In this document: piece after piece, positions 36,925-44,311 of the stretch
How positions within the stretch are numbered: position 1 is the stretch's first letter
Layout of the letters: every line of letters begins with the position of its first letter
From: Clostridiaceae bacterium
GTDB lineage: Bacteria > Bacillota > Clostridia > SK-Y3
Assembly: GCA_012735465.1 (NCBI GenBank)
Contig: JAAYHJ010000027.1
Location: 1-50,681 of the forward strand
Direction of reading: 5' to 3'
Length of the DNA: 50,681 nt
Made by a program: the position numbers and the translations under genes
The notes under the pieces: generated by a model
Databases searched by the model: none
What the model was told of the DNA's origin: nothing
The model's input: only the letters and a program-made list of their open reading frames with translations

Positions 36925-36953
36925 ATTATACTGGTTACCTTCTTTGCTGTCAA
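36925..36953 (-). promoter_or_regulatory. Consensus sigma-A promoter of the ABC-F leader
   Basis: Perfect consensus on the minus strand: TTGACA (36948-36953), 17-bp spacer, TATAAT (36925-36930). It lies just downstream of the tRNA-operon terminator, so it is an independent start for the ABC-F leader. Confidence 0.85.
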
Positions 36954-36967
36954 GACCAACATATAAC

Positions 36968-36997
36968 AAAAAAAACCTCTATCCACTGATAGAAGGT
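36968..36997 (-). terminator. Terminator of the tRNA operon
   Basis: ACCTTCTATC and GATAGAGGT pair around an AGTG loop (36988-36997 with 36975-36983), followed by eight T on the minus strand, 7 nt after the tRNA-Lys CCA end. Confidence 0.9.
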
Positions 36998-37003
36998 CTT
37001 TAA

Positions 37004-37079
37004 TGGTGAGCCATCCGCGATTCGAACGCGGGACACCTTGATTAAAAGTCAAGTGCTCTGCCTACTGAGCTAATGGCCC
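37004..37079 (-). tRNA. tRNA-Lys (TTT)
   Basis: 76-nt cloverleaf including encoded CCA. The acceptor GGGCCAT pairs with ATGGCTC (one G-T), the D-loop is of AGCTCAGTAGGCAGAGC type, the anticodon loop ACTTTTAAT carries TTT, and the T-arm has GTTCGAATC. It is last in the five-tRNA operon. Confidence 0.97.
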
Positions 37080-37085
37080 ATAAAT

Positions 37086-37161
37086 TGGCTGGGATGGCAG
37101 GACTCGAACCTACGCATGCCAGAGTCAAAGTCTGGTGCCTTACCGACTTGGCTACATCCCA
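37086..37161 (-). tRNA. tRNA-Gln (TTG)
   Basis: 76 nt with encoded CCA. The acceptor TGGGATG pairs with CATCCCA, the U1-A72 pair is typical of glutamine tRNA, the anticodon TTG lies in ACTTTGACT, and the discriminator is G. The T-arm carries GTTCGAGTC. Confidence 0.97.
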
Positions 37162-37227
37162 ATATATATATATATTTATATTTTATTTATAATATGTTTT
37201 ATATTTATATATTTTTTATACTAAACA

Positions 37228-37304
37228 TGGGGTGGATAATCGGATTCGAACCGATGACCTCCAGAGCCACAATCTGGCGCTCTAACCAGCTGAGCTATAC
37301 CCAC
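37228..37304 (-). tRNA. tRNA-His (GTG)
   Basis: 77 nt with encoded CCA. The acceptor GTGGGTA pairs with TATCCAC, and anticodon GTG lies in GATTGTGGC. The discriminator C can pair with an encoded G at position -1 (base 37305), the histidine identity element. Confidence 0.97.
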
Positions 37305-37309
37305 CATAC

Positions 37310-37386
<77 letters not shown>

Positions 37387-37389
37387 ACA

Positions 37390-37463
37390 TGGAGCGGGTG
37401 ATGGGAATCGAACCCACGCGGTCAGCTTGGAAGGCTGAAGTTCTACCATTGAACTACACCCGC
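37390..37463 (-). tRNA. tRNA-Gly (TCC)
   Basis: 74 nt with encoded CCA. The acceptor GCGGGTG pairs with CACCCGC, the anticodon TCC lies in CCTTCCAAG, and the T-arm carries GTTCGATTC. It is first in the operon, 30 nt downstream of the -10 box. Confidence 0.97.
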
Positions 37464-37493
37464 ATATACAGCATTTTTAACTGACAGTTTCAT

Positions 37494-37522
37494 ATTATAA
37501 CAGCTTACCATTCAATTGTCAA
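37494..37522 (-). promoter_or_regulatory. Consensus promoter of the tRNA operon
   Basis: Perfect TTGACA (37517-37522), 17-bp spacer and TATAAT (37494-37499) on the minus strand directly upstream of tRNA-Gly, as expected for stable RNA. The 190 bp between here and the clp terminator show no gene. Confidence 0.9.
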
Positions 37523-37712
37523 CATTTTTTTTACTTTTTTAGAAAACTGACCAGCGAAGAATAGTATAACGTAAACAAATATTAAAGTCAACCCGAAAAA
37601 TAATATTTATTTCAAATTATCTTACCGTTCCTGCATTAATATCTTTCTATCTCCTTCATACGAAACATAATTAGTATTATCATTCACTTCTCTACACATT
37701 TAAGCAGGAGAA

Positions 37713-37745
37713 CTACTGCCGGAACACATATTATACCGGCAGTAG
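37713..37745 (-). terminator. Terminator of the clp gene
   Basis: A perfect 10-bp stem CTACTGCCGG/CCGGCAGTAG (37713-37722 with 37736-37745) with a 13-nt loop starts 12 nt after the stop codon. The T-run is short (TTCT), so it may be partly leaky. Confidence 0.7.
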
Positions 37746-37757
37746 CCCAAAGAATTA

Positions 37758-40055
37758 TCAAATAATCCTTTTTCCATTAACATAAAACACTATCTCTTCG
37801 TCTTCCACATCAACAAATATATGGTCCCCTGCACCAAATCCTCCCCTGATGAACAAATCGGCCAACGGGTCCTCTATCATCCTCTGTATAGCCCTACGGA
37901 AAGGTCTGGCACCATATTTTTCATCATAACCCTTCTTGTAAATATGGTTCTTAGTATTCTCAGAAACCTCAAGGGTTACGTCTTTTTCTTTCAATTCTTC
38001 CGCAAGCTCATTTAGCATTAGTCCTATTATATCTATCATTTCTGCTTTGGATAACGGATGGAATACTATTATCTCGTCAACCCTGTTTAAAAATTCGGGC
38101 CTGAATATTTCCTTTAATATGCTCTTTGTCTTGCTCTCCATTTCCTTATTTGAATCACTTAAAAAGCCCAAATTGCCAGTCTTAATATCTGAACCTGCAT
38201 TGGATGTCATCACAATAACAGTATTTTCAAAGCTAACCGTCTTTCCATGACTGTCGGTAATCCTGCCGTCTTCCAGTATTTGAAGCAATATATTAAAAAC
38301 ATCCGGATGAGCTTTTTCTATCTCGTCCAACAGCAATACGGAATATGGTTTCCTGCGAACTTTTTCAGTTAGTTGTCCTGCTTCCTCATACCCCACATAC
38401 CCGGGAGGAGCACCTATTATCTTGGAAACCGTGTGCTTTTCCATGTATTCCGACATATCCAAACGAATCAGCGCTTCTTCGCTGTCAAACAATTCCTGGG
38501 CAAGAGCTTTAACCAATTCCGTCTTACCAACACCCGTAGGGCCTACGAAGATAAACGAAACAGGCCTCCTCCTTCTTTTCAGTCCTGCGCGATTCCTTCT
38601 TATAGCCCTGGCAACGGCCGATACGGCTTCTTCCTGCCCGATAATTCTCTTGTGCAGGCGCTGCTCCAGATTGAGCAGCTTTTCTGACTCTAATTCCGTG
38701 ATTCTTTGCACAGGTATTTTTGTCCATGCTTCAATTACACTGGCAATATCTTCACTTGTCAGATAAACATCCTTTGTGCTTTCTTCAAGCTCTGCAATCT
38801 TTGATAACAATATACATTCCTTTGTTTTTAAATTTGCAGCCTTCTGATAGTCCATTATGGAATCAGCAGACACGGCATTTTCTTTTTCTTCCTGAACCTT
38901 TTTCAGTTCCTCCTTCAAAGCCACCAATTCCACCAGTCCGGTATTTTTTAAATTAGCCCTGGAACCGGCTTCGTCGATAACATCAATGGCTTTATCCGGC
39001 AAGAATCTATCGGTAATATACCTTTCCGACAGTATAACCGCATCCCTTATGACTTCATCGGGGATTTTAACACGATGATAATTTTCATAATATTCCCGGA
39101 TTCCTTTTAATATTTCGATCGTTTCTTCAATACTTGGTTCATCAATTACAATGGGCTGGAATCGCCTTTCCAAAGCCGCGTCCTTTTCAATATGCTTTCG
39201 ATATTCAGCAAAAGTGGTTGCTCCAATTACCTGTATTTCTCCTCTGGCCAGGGCAGGTTTTAAAATATTTGCTGCATTCATTGCACCTTCTGCTTCCCCA
39301 GCTCCGACAATATTATGCAATTCATCAATTACAAGTATGATATTCCCGTTTTCTTTTACCTCCTCCAAAATACTCTTTAACCTGGCCTCGAACTGACCAC
39401 GGAATTGAGTACCTGCAACAATGGAGGTAAAATCCAGCAAATAAATTTCATAATTATATAATTTTGCAGGTACCTGCTTTTCTACTATTCTAAGGGCAAG
39501 CCCTTCTGCTATGGCTGTCTTGCCCACACCCGGCTCACCCAATAAAACAGGGTTGTTCTTTGTCCTTCTGTTTAAAACCTGGATTACGCGATCAATTTCT
39601 TTCTGCCTGCCTATCACCCTATCGATAAGACCGTTTTTAGCTCTTTCGGTTAAATTTATCCCAAATCTATCAAGCATTTTTCTTTTCTTCATATTCTTTT
39701 TATCTGTTACTTTTGTTTTCTTTGATTTATCATCTTTCAACGAATCAGCAGAAGGACTTTCTCTGTTAAAATTGTTTTTGTTGAAGAACTTGCTCATGAA
39801 AGCAAACGGATTGTTATACAATTCTTCCTGGCTCATATTATCCATCAACTCTTGTGAAAAATAATTTGACAACTCCTTATTCATCTGATCAATTTCTTCT
39901 TCACTGATGCCCATCTGGCCTATAAACTGGCTTAAGGGCTTTAAACCCAATTCCTTTGCACAGGATAGGCATAAGCCTTCATTTTTTTGTTCTCCCCGCT
40001 CTATTTTCGTGACAAATACGATAGCAATATTTTTATGACATCTTGAACATAACAT
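37758..40055 (-). CDS. Clp-family AAA+ ATPase with N-terminal zinc finger (ClpE/ClpC-like)
   Basis: 765-aa Hsp100 unfoldase expected to feed ClpP. The N-terminus is a zinc finger (C3, C6, C29, C32) as in ClpE, instead of the tandem Clp-N repeats of ClpC. AAA-1 has GEPGVGKTAI and VIDELHNIVGAG. A UVR-type middle segment (AADSIMDYQKAANLKTKE region) follows. AAA-2 has GPTGVGKTELV, LLDEIEKAHPDV and the C-terminal ClpB-D2 domain ending in DPLADLFI. Start: the ATG at 40055 follows GGGAGAG at 7 nt; the TTG-initiated longer frame is not needed. It is monocistronic, without ctsR, mcsA or mcsB beside it, and I found no CtsR heptad repeats upstream. Confidence 0.88.
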   Translation of the reverse strand: MLCSRCHKNIAIVFVTKIERGEQKNEGLCLSCAKELGLKPLSQFIGQMGISEEEIDQMNKELSNYFSQELMDNMSQEELYNNPFAFMSKFFNKNNFNRESPSADSLKDDKSKKTKVTDKKNMKKRKMLDRFGINLTERAKNGLIDRVIGRQKEIDRVIQVLNRRTKNNPVLLGEPGVGKTAIAEGLALRIVEKQVPAKLYNYEIYLLDFTSIVAGTQFRGQFEARLKSILEEVKENGNIILVIDELHNIVGAGEAEGAMNAANILKPALARGEIQVIGATTFAEYRKHIEKDAALERRFQPIVIDEPSIEETIEILKGIREYYENYHRVKIPDEVIRDAVILSERYITDRFLPDKAIDVIDEAGSRANLKNTGLVELVALKEELKKVQEEKENAVSADSIMDYQKAANLKTKECILLSKIAELEESTKDVYLTSEDIASVIEAWTKIPVQRITELESEKLLNLEQRLHKRIIGQEEAVSAVARAIRRNRAGLKRRRRPVSFIFVGPTGVGKTELVKALAQELFDSEEALIRLDMSEYMEKHTVSKIIGAPPGYVGYEEAGQLTEKVRRKPYSVLLLDEIEKAHPDVFNILLQILEDGRITDSHGKTVSFENTVIVMTSNAGSDIKTGNLGFLSDSNKEMESKTKSILKEIFRPEFLNRVDEIIVFHPLSKAEMIDIIGLMLNELAEELKEKDVTLEVSENTKNHIYKKGYDEKYGARPFRRAIQRMIEDPLADLFIRGGFGAGDHIFVDVEDEEIVFYVNGKRII

Positions 40056-40070
40056 ACGTTTCTCTCCCAA

Positions 40071-40240
40071 ACATAAATACCAACCTTAAAATTTAATTAA
40101 ACTAATAATGTAGTTTATTACAAATGAAATATTTTACCCTATTATATATATTATTTATATATTATATAACCTAAAACTGTGTTGATAATCATGAAATTAA
40201 AAATATTATAACATATTAATAAAAAAATTCATAGCATGAC
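40071..40240. other. AT-rich spacer upstream of clp
   Basis: Very AT-rich, with many TATA-like stretches and no reading frame of note. The clp promoter must be here, but no single -35/-10 pair stands out. I saw no CtsR or HrcA operator. Confidence 0.3.
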
Positions 40241-40243
40241 AAG

Positions 40244-40285
40244 GGGGACAGAAATTTACAAGACTACTCATAAATTTCTGTCCCC
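40244..40285 (-). terminator. GGGGACAG-type hairpin at the end of spoVAEA
   Basis: A perfect 15-bp stem (40244-40258 with 40271-40285; arms GGGGACAGAAATTTA and complement) closes a 12-nt loop. The spoVAEA stop codon (40264-40266) lies in the loop, and the upstream arm encodes its last residues. T-richness after the stem on the minus strand is poor (CCTTGTC), so it may be a REP-like repeat acting as mRNA end rather than a classical terminator. Confidence 0.7.
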
Positions 40286-40842
40286 TTATTTGATGCAGCA
40301 TTAAGAATCTCACGCAGCGCCGCGGTAGTTATGGGTGCACCTATTGAAACATCATCCTTTCCATCCATCTTGCCCGGGTCACCAATACCTACAATCAAGG
40401 GTACTTTAGCATATCTCAAAACGCCCAATGTATCCCCATATATTTTCTGGCCAGGCAATTCATTGCCATTCTTGTCCACAGCATGATTAATTTTTTTACC
40501 GTCCTTTGTAATGGAACAGTCCACCTTTACGCTGTTTCCTTCTTTCCCATTTGATGCAACTGCAACAACCCCCAGCACTTCTATTTCAGGGTTGTTCATT
40601 ATTGTCAGCATTGCTTTTTCTCCTCTTCCTGCTCCCAAATCCCCGCAATCATCCACCATAACCACAACAGGGTCATGTTCCGCCTTACTAATCTGCTCAA
40701 CTATCTCTTCTCCCGAAAGTACCGTAGGGTTTCCGGAAGAAAGGGAAATACATCTTCCTCCGATATTGTGTGCTGCAGTTTCCACCGCACTCTGGGCAAC
40801 CGTATCCCCGTCTGTTACCAGTATAACCCTTTTTTTATCCAC
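40264..40842 (-). CDS. spoVAEA: Stage V sporulation protein AEA
   Basis: 192-aa soluble protein of the SpoVA operon, which governs dipicolinic-acid uptake in developing spores and its release on germination. The sequence closely follows Bacillus SpoVAEA: KRVILVTDGD, GGRCISLSSGNPTVLSGE, VDDCGDLGAGRGEKAM, then VGIGDPGKMDGKDDVSIGAP. The start is GTG at 40842 with GGAGGTG 4 nt upstream, 12 nt after the spoVAEB stop. The last residues (KGTEIYE) come from the arm of the downstream hairpin rather than conserved sequence. It is fourth and last gene of the visible spoVA unit; no spoVAF follows here. Confidence 0.93.
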   Translation of the reverse strand: MDKKRVILVTDGDTVAQSAVETAAHNIGGRCISLSSGNPTVLSGEEIVEQISKAEHDPVVVMVDDCGDLGAGRGEKAMLTIMNNPEIEVLGVVAVASNGKEGNSVKVDCSITKDGKKINHAVDKNGNELPGQKIYGDTLGVLRYAKVPLIVGIGDPGKMDGKDDVSIGAPITTAALREILNAASNKGTEIYE

Positions 40843-40854
40843 GGAACACCTCCA

Positions 40855-41208
40855 CTATTTCTCTTTTGGGCTAAAAATAAGTGCTATTAAATACCCAAAA
40901 AATATTGCCGCTGCAATGCCCCCTGCTGTACTGCTAATCCCCCCCATAAAAGCACCCAACAGCCCTTTTTCCTTTACTTCTTTTAATGCTCCCTTGGCCA
41001 AGGAGTAGCCAAACCCTGTTATTGGAACCGTAGCTCCTGCTCCTCCGAACTTAACCAAGGGCTCATACACTCCTATTGCCGTCAGGACAACTCCAAGGGT
41101 TACAAACAATACCAGTATCCTGGCAGGAGTCAACTTGGTTTTATCAATCAGGATTTGCCCGACAGCGCATATGGAACCGCCTACCAGAAAAGCTCTTATA
41201 AATTCCAT
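40855..41208 (-). CDS. spoVAEB: Stage V sporulation protein AEB
   Basis: 117-aa integral membrane protein with about four helices, inner spore membrane. Family features are the opening FIRAFLVGGSICAVGQILID and the internal FGGAGATVPITGFGYSLAKGA, shared with its paralogue SpoVAC. It is required with SpoVAC and SpoVAD for dipicolinate movement. The start ATG follows GGAGTG provided by the end of spoVAD, so translation is coupled (stop-to-start gap 7 nt). Confidence 0.94.
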   Translation of the reverse strand: MEFIRAFLVGGSICAVGQILIDKTKLTPARILVLFVTLGVVLTAIGVYEPLVKFGGAGATVPITGFGYSLAKGALKEVKEKGLLGAFMGGISSTAGGIAAAIFFGYLIALIFSPKEK

Positions 41209-41215
41209 ACTCTAA

Positions 41216-42238
41216 TCACTCCATCGCATTTTGTATAGTAACAGCATGTGCAATCCCAGGAATAGATTCACCTTGCTGGGAGCTTGTCGGACTCATCAAT
41301 GCTCCCGTCGCTACAAATAATATCTTGTTTAAGTTCCCTTTGGTAAGCTCATGATATAGGTAACCTGCAAGCACCACTGCCGAACATCCACATCCGCTGC
41401 CTCCCGCATGGGTGTCTTGTTTTTCCTTATCAAATATTTCTATGCCGCAGTCGGTAAATATTTTGCTGATATCACATCCTTTTCTTTGGAGCATATCCTG
41501 AGCAATTTCTTTGCCGTAGTATGCCAGGTCCCCTGTAATAATCAAGTCATAATAATCAGGATCAAAGCCCGTGTCTTCAAAATGAGTAAAAATGGTATCT
41601 ACAGCGGCCGGAGCCATTGCTGCACCCATGTTATTTGCATCCTTTATCCCTAAATCAACGATCTTGCCTGTGGTAATATGGGTGATATAGGGCCCGTTTC
41701 CCTTTGAAGACAATACCACTGCTCCCGACCCGGTTACCGTCCATTGGGAAGTAGGAGGTCTTTGCCCACCATACTCAAGGGGAAAACGAAACTGGCGCTC
41801 GGCAGAACAAAAATGGCTTGAAGTGGCTGCTACCACATAATCGGCAAATCCACCGTCTATGAGGATGGAAGCAAGGCTGAGGGATTCTGCCATGGTGGAA
41901 CATGCCCCATAAAGGCCAAAAAAAGGAACCCCCATATCCCGGATTCCGTATGAGGATGCTATGCACTGATTCAATAAATCCCCTGATAAAATGTATTGTA
42001 TATCTTTTATGGACAGGTCGGCTTTTGTCACAGCGGTCATTATTGTTTCCCTAAGCAATTTAGTTTCCGCCTTTTCCCAGGTTTTTTCTCCCCAAAAGCC
42101 ATCTTCAATTATTTGGTCATAATAATGCTTTAAAGGGCCTTCGCCTTCCTTTTTCCCCACGATGGAAGCCGTTGCTAAGATAGAAGGTGGGTTTTGAAAC
42201 TTTACCGTTTGCTTTCCCAACCTCTTTGCCGCTGTCAC
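41216..42238 (-). CDS. spoVAD: Stage V sporulation protein AD
   Basis: 340-aa thiolase-fold protein on the outer face of the spore inner membrane. In Bacillus it binds dipicolinic acid directly. Family landmarks: PPSILATASIVGKKEGEGPL, LYGACSTMAESL (the thiolase nucleophile region), RPPTSQWTVTGSGAVVLSS, DTHAGGSGCGCSAVVLAGY. Start: the GTG at 42238 lies 8 nt after AGGAGG; an upstream in-frame GTG overlaps the Shine-Dalgarno sequence. The ribosome site overlaps the spoVAC stop codon. Confidence 0.95.
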   Translation of the reverse strand: MTAAKRLGKQTVKFQNPPSILATASIVGKKEGEGPLKHYYDQIIEDGFWGEKTWEKAETKLLRETIMTAVTKADLSIKDIQYILSGDLLNQCIASSYGIRDMGVPFFGLYGACSTMAESLSLASILIDGGFADYVVAATSSHFCSAERQFRFPLEYGGQRPPTSQWTVTGSGAVVLSSKGNGPYITHITTGKIVDLGIKDANNMGAAMAPAAVDTIFTHFEDTGFDPDYYDLIITGDLAYYGKEIAQDMLQRKGCDISKIFTDCGIEIFDKEKQDTHAGGSGCGCSAVVLAGYLYHELTKGNLNKILFVATGALMSPTSSQQGESIPGIAHAVTIQNAME

Positions 42239-42250
42239 TTGCTTCACCTC

Positions 42251-42700
42251 CTATAAGGTTTTTACAATAAATGATATTATCCCAACTACAATGGAGGCAA
42301 TTATTCCATAGACCAGAACGGGACCTGCAATCACAAACATTTTTGACGCCATTCCCAATACATATCCTTCACTTTTAAATTCCATTGCAGGAGATACTAT
42401 TGAATTTGCAAATCCTGTAATGGGTACTATAGTTCCTGCCCCCGCATGTTTTGCAATACCGTCATATATATCCAAGCCTGTTAAAAGAGCACCCAGCAAA
42501 ACCATTACAATTGCTGTGGCTCCTCCTGCCTCTTCGACCGACATACCGCGTCCCTTAAAGTAGTTGCTCACTACTTGCCCTACAATACAAATAATTCCTC
42601 CAATTATAAATGCTTTAATCGTATTTTTTATTACAGGCGATTTGGGCATCTTTTTTTGAACATACTTTTCATATTCTTTTTTTGTTAAACCTTGCTCCAT
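42251..42700 (-). CDS. spoVAC: Stage V sporulation protein AC
   Basis: 149-aa membrane protein with a charged N-terminal tail and four to five helices, a mechanosensitive channel component for dipicolinate release in Bacillus. Signature segments are FIIGGIICIVGQVVSNYF and HAGAGTIVPITGFANSIVSPAMEFKSEG (split here by spacing of the family motif). The start ATG follows GAGGAGAGAG. It is first of the spoVAC-AD-AEB-AEA set and is preceded by a 52-aa membrane gene. Confidence 0.95.
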   Translation of the reverse strand: MEQGLTKKEYEKYVQKKMPKSPVIKNTIKAFIIGGIICIVGQVVSNYFKGRGMSVEEAGGATAIVMVLLGALLTGLDIYDGIAKHAGAGTIVPITGFANSIVSPAMEFKSEGYVLGMASKMFVIAGPVLVYGIIASIVVGIISFIVKTL

Positions 42701-42749
42701 CTATGCTCTCTCCTCTTATTTCCATAATAAATTTGCTATTCAATTCCAA

Positions 42750-42908
42750 TTATGAGATTTTATAAAACTCTTGCGTATAAACAAAAGTTCCCCTGCTGGG
42801 GACTTTGTCGTTTAACTTTTTAGCACCCAGTAGCAATAGGATTATGGCAATCGTTATGCCTAGTATTATAATTGGATAAACCAAGCGCTTCAATGCAACC
42901 TTATACAT
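42750..42908 (-). CDS. 52-aa single-pass membrane protein between sigF and spoVAC
   Basis: Short gene found by direct translation: ATG at 42908, stop at 42750-42752, with an excellent ribosome site GAGGTGGG 6 nt upstream. The product starts MYKVALKRLVYPIII, has one transmembrane helix (about residues 10-28), then a polar tail with KKLNDKVPSRG. I recognise no family. It ends 49 nt before spoVAC in the same orientation and lies downstream of the sigF terminator, so it would be the first gene of the spoVA transcript. A perfect GC-rich hairpin (42783-42807) lies inside its 3' half. Confidence rests on the ribosome site, the hydrophobic helix and the position. Confidence 0.68.
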   Translation of the reverse strand: MYKVALKRLVYPIIILGITIAIILLLLGAKKLNDKVPSRGTFVYTQEFYKIS

Positions 42909-43005
42909 GTTTATCCCACCTCAATAATTTATAATGGCGTATGGTTTATGCCTTATAATGAACCATTCTCAAATATATTATTAGAAAAGTCGGCAATTCA
43001 TATGC

Positions 43006-43092
43006 AAAAAAATAACGCCAGTTAGTAGTTACTTACTCAAAAGAAAACTTTTTATCGAAGCCAGCTTTGAGTAAATAACCAAAATGACGTTA
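43006..43092 (-). terminator. Large compound terminator after sigF
   Basis: The inner stem pairs 43028-43041 with 43066-43079 (13 of 14), and the outer stem pairs TAACG 43013-43017 with CGTTA 43088-43092. Seven T follow on the minus strand (43006-43012). It begins 5 nt after the sigF stop and separates the sigma operon from the spoVA genes. Confidence 0.85.
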
Positions 43093-43096
43093 AACA

Positions 43097-43834
43097 TCAT
43101 CCCGCATTAATTTTTTTCCTCATTTCATTTAATATTTTTTTCTCAATCCTGGAAACTTGGACCTGCGAAATGCCTAAGATATTGGCAATCTGAGTCTGGG
43201 TTTTTTCTTTAAAATATCTCAGTATAATAATTTGCTTTTCCCTGGGCTTCAGCGAGTCCAGGATTTGCCTTATGGCAATTTTATTGATCACCTTGCTCTC
43301 ATCGTCGCTACCCTCATCTATCCGGTCAATCAATAAAATAGGGCTGCTATCCCCTTCATGAAGCGTTGCATAGAGGGATTCAGGCGCACTGCCGGCTTCC
43401 ATCGCCATTACCAGCTCTTCCGCTTCAATTTGCATCTTATCTGCTATCTCGCAAATGGTAGGCTCCCTTCCAAGGCTTTTGGCAAGCATTTCTTTTACCA
43501 CCTTTGCCTTGTTTGCCGTTTCCTTCAGTGACCTGCTTACTTTAATCATTCCGTCATCCCGGATAAACCTTTTTATTTCACCCAATATCATTGGTACGGC
43601 ATAGGTTGAAAATTTGACCTGGAAGGTATCGTCAAATTTATTGATTGCCTTTATCAAGCCAATACAACCAATCTGGAACAGGTCATCCAGTTCGTAGCCC
43701 CTGTTTTGGAATCTCTTTACCACACTCCATACCAAACCTATATTGTTTTGTACCAGTATATCCTGAGCTTCCTTATCCCCTGCTTTTGCCTTACGAATAA
43801 GTTCCAGCGTATCCTGGTCAATACCCTGACTCAC
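43097..43834 (-). CDS. sigF: Forespore sigma factor F
   Basis: RNA polymerase sigma factor of 245 aa that starts forespore gene expression. Region 2 carries GLVWSVVKRFQNRGYELDDLFQIGCIGLIKAI and KFSTYAVPMILGEIKRFIRDD; each is written here only as landmark text of the sigma-F/G group. Region 3 is around VSRSLKETANKA, and region 4 has the helix-turn-helix KEKTQTQIANILGISQVQVS. Start: the GTG at 43834 lies 8 nt after GAGG; the nearer ATG and GTG sit too close to that site. It is third gene of spoIIAA-spoIIAB-sigF and is held inactive by SpoIIAB until asymmetric septation. Confidence 0.96.
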   Translation of the reverse strand: MSQGIDQDTLELIRKAKAGDKEAQDILVQNNIGLVWSVVKRFQNRGYELDDLFQIGCIGLIKAINKFDDTFQVKFSTYAVPMILGEIKRFIRDDGMIKVSRSLKETANKAKVVKEMLAKSLGREPTICEIADKMQIEAEELVMAMEAGSAPESLYATLHEGDSSPILLIDRIDEGSDDESKVINKIAIRQILDSLKPREKQIIILRYFKEKTQTQIANILGISQVQVSRIEKKILNEMRKKINAG

Positions 43835-43866
43835 TATCATCACCTCTCTCAGCTCTTTACTCCCTT

Positions 43867-44298
43867 CTACCTGGAACCATTTATTTTTTTAATCATCCTC
43901 ACCCTGGTACCCTTATTTACTTCCGATTCAACTTCCACCTCATCCATAAATGTTTCCATTACCGTGAATCCCATCCCTGAACGCTCCAATTCGGGGCGAG
44001 AGGTATAGAGAGGCTGACGAGCCAGTTCAATATTTTCTATTCCTTTTCCCTTATCTTCTACAATTATTTCTACTGTATCACCAATTATTCTGCAGGTAAC
44101 CACTACATATCCCATAGTGTTTTCGTAACCATGAATGATGGAATTGGTTACCGCTTCTGAGACTGCTGTTTTAATATCTGCAAGTTCCTCAACCGTAGGG
44201 TCCATTTGTGAAACAAACGCCGCAACAGCAACCCTTGCAAAACTTTCATTGCTGGACTTGCTCAAAAATTCTACCTTCATTTCATTATTTACATGCAT
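43867..44298 (-). CDS. spoIIAB: Anti-sigma-F factor / serine kinase
   Basis: GHKL-fold ATPase of 143 aa that binds and inhibits sigma F and phosphorylates SpoIIAA. The N-box is [11 protein letters not shown] (E48, N52). The G1 box is [10 protein letters not shown] and G2 is [11 protein letters not shown]. Length is standard for the family (Bacillus protein 146 aa). The start ATG has AAGGAGG 8 nt upstream. It lies 13 nt after spoIIAA and 32 nt before sigF, the canonical spoIIA gene order. Confidence 0.97.
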   Translation of the reverse strand: MHVNNEMKVEFLSKSSNESFARVAVAAFVSQMDPTVEELADIKTAVSEAVTNSIIHGYENTMGYVVVTCRIIGDTVEIIVEDKGKGIENIELARQPLYTSRPELERSGMGFTVMETFMDEVEVESEVNKGTRVRMIKKINGSR

Positions 44299-44311
44299 TC
44301 TTAAATCCTCC

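Noticed and set aside
40071-40240. Possible replication-origin-like AT-rich segment
   Set aside because: There are no DnaA-box clusters or dnaA/dnaN neighbours, and AT-richness alone is normal for promoters in this genome.
42908-43005. Sigma-G promoter for the spoVA genes (CATTATA boxes)
   Set aside because: CATnnTA-like boxes are present, but no -35 element lies at acceptable spacing, so I could not support a specific site.
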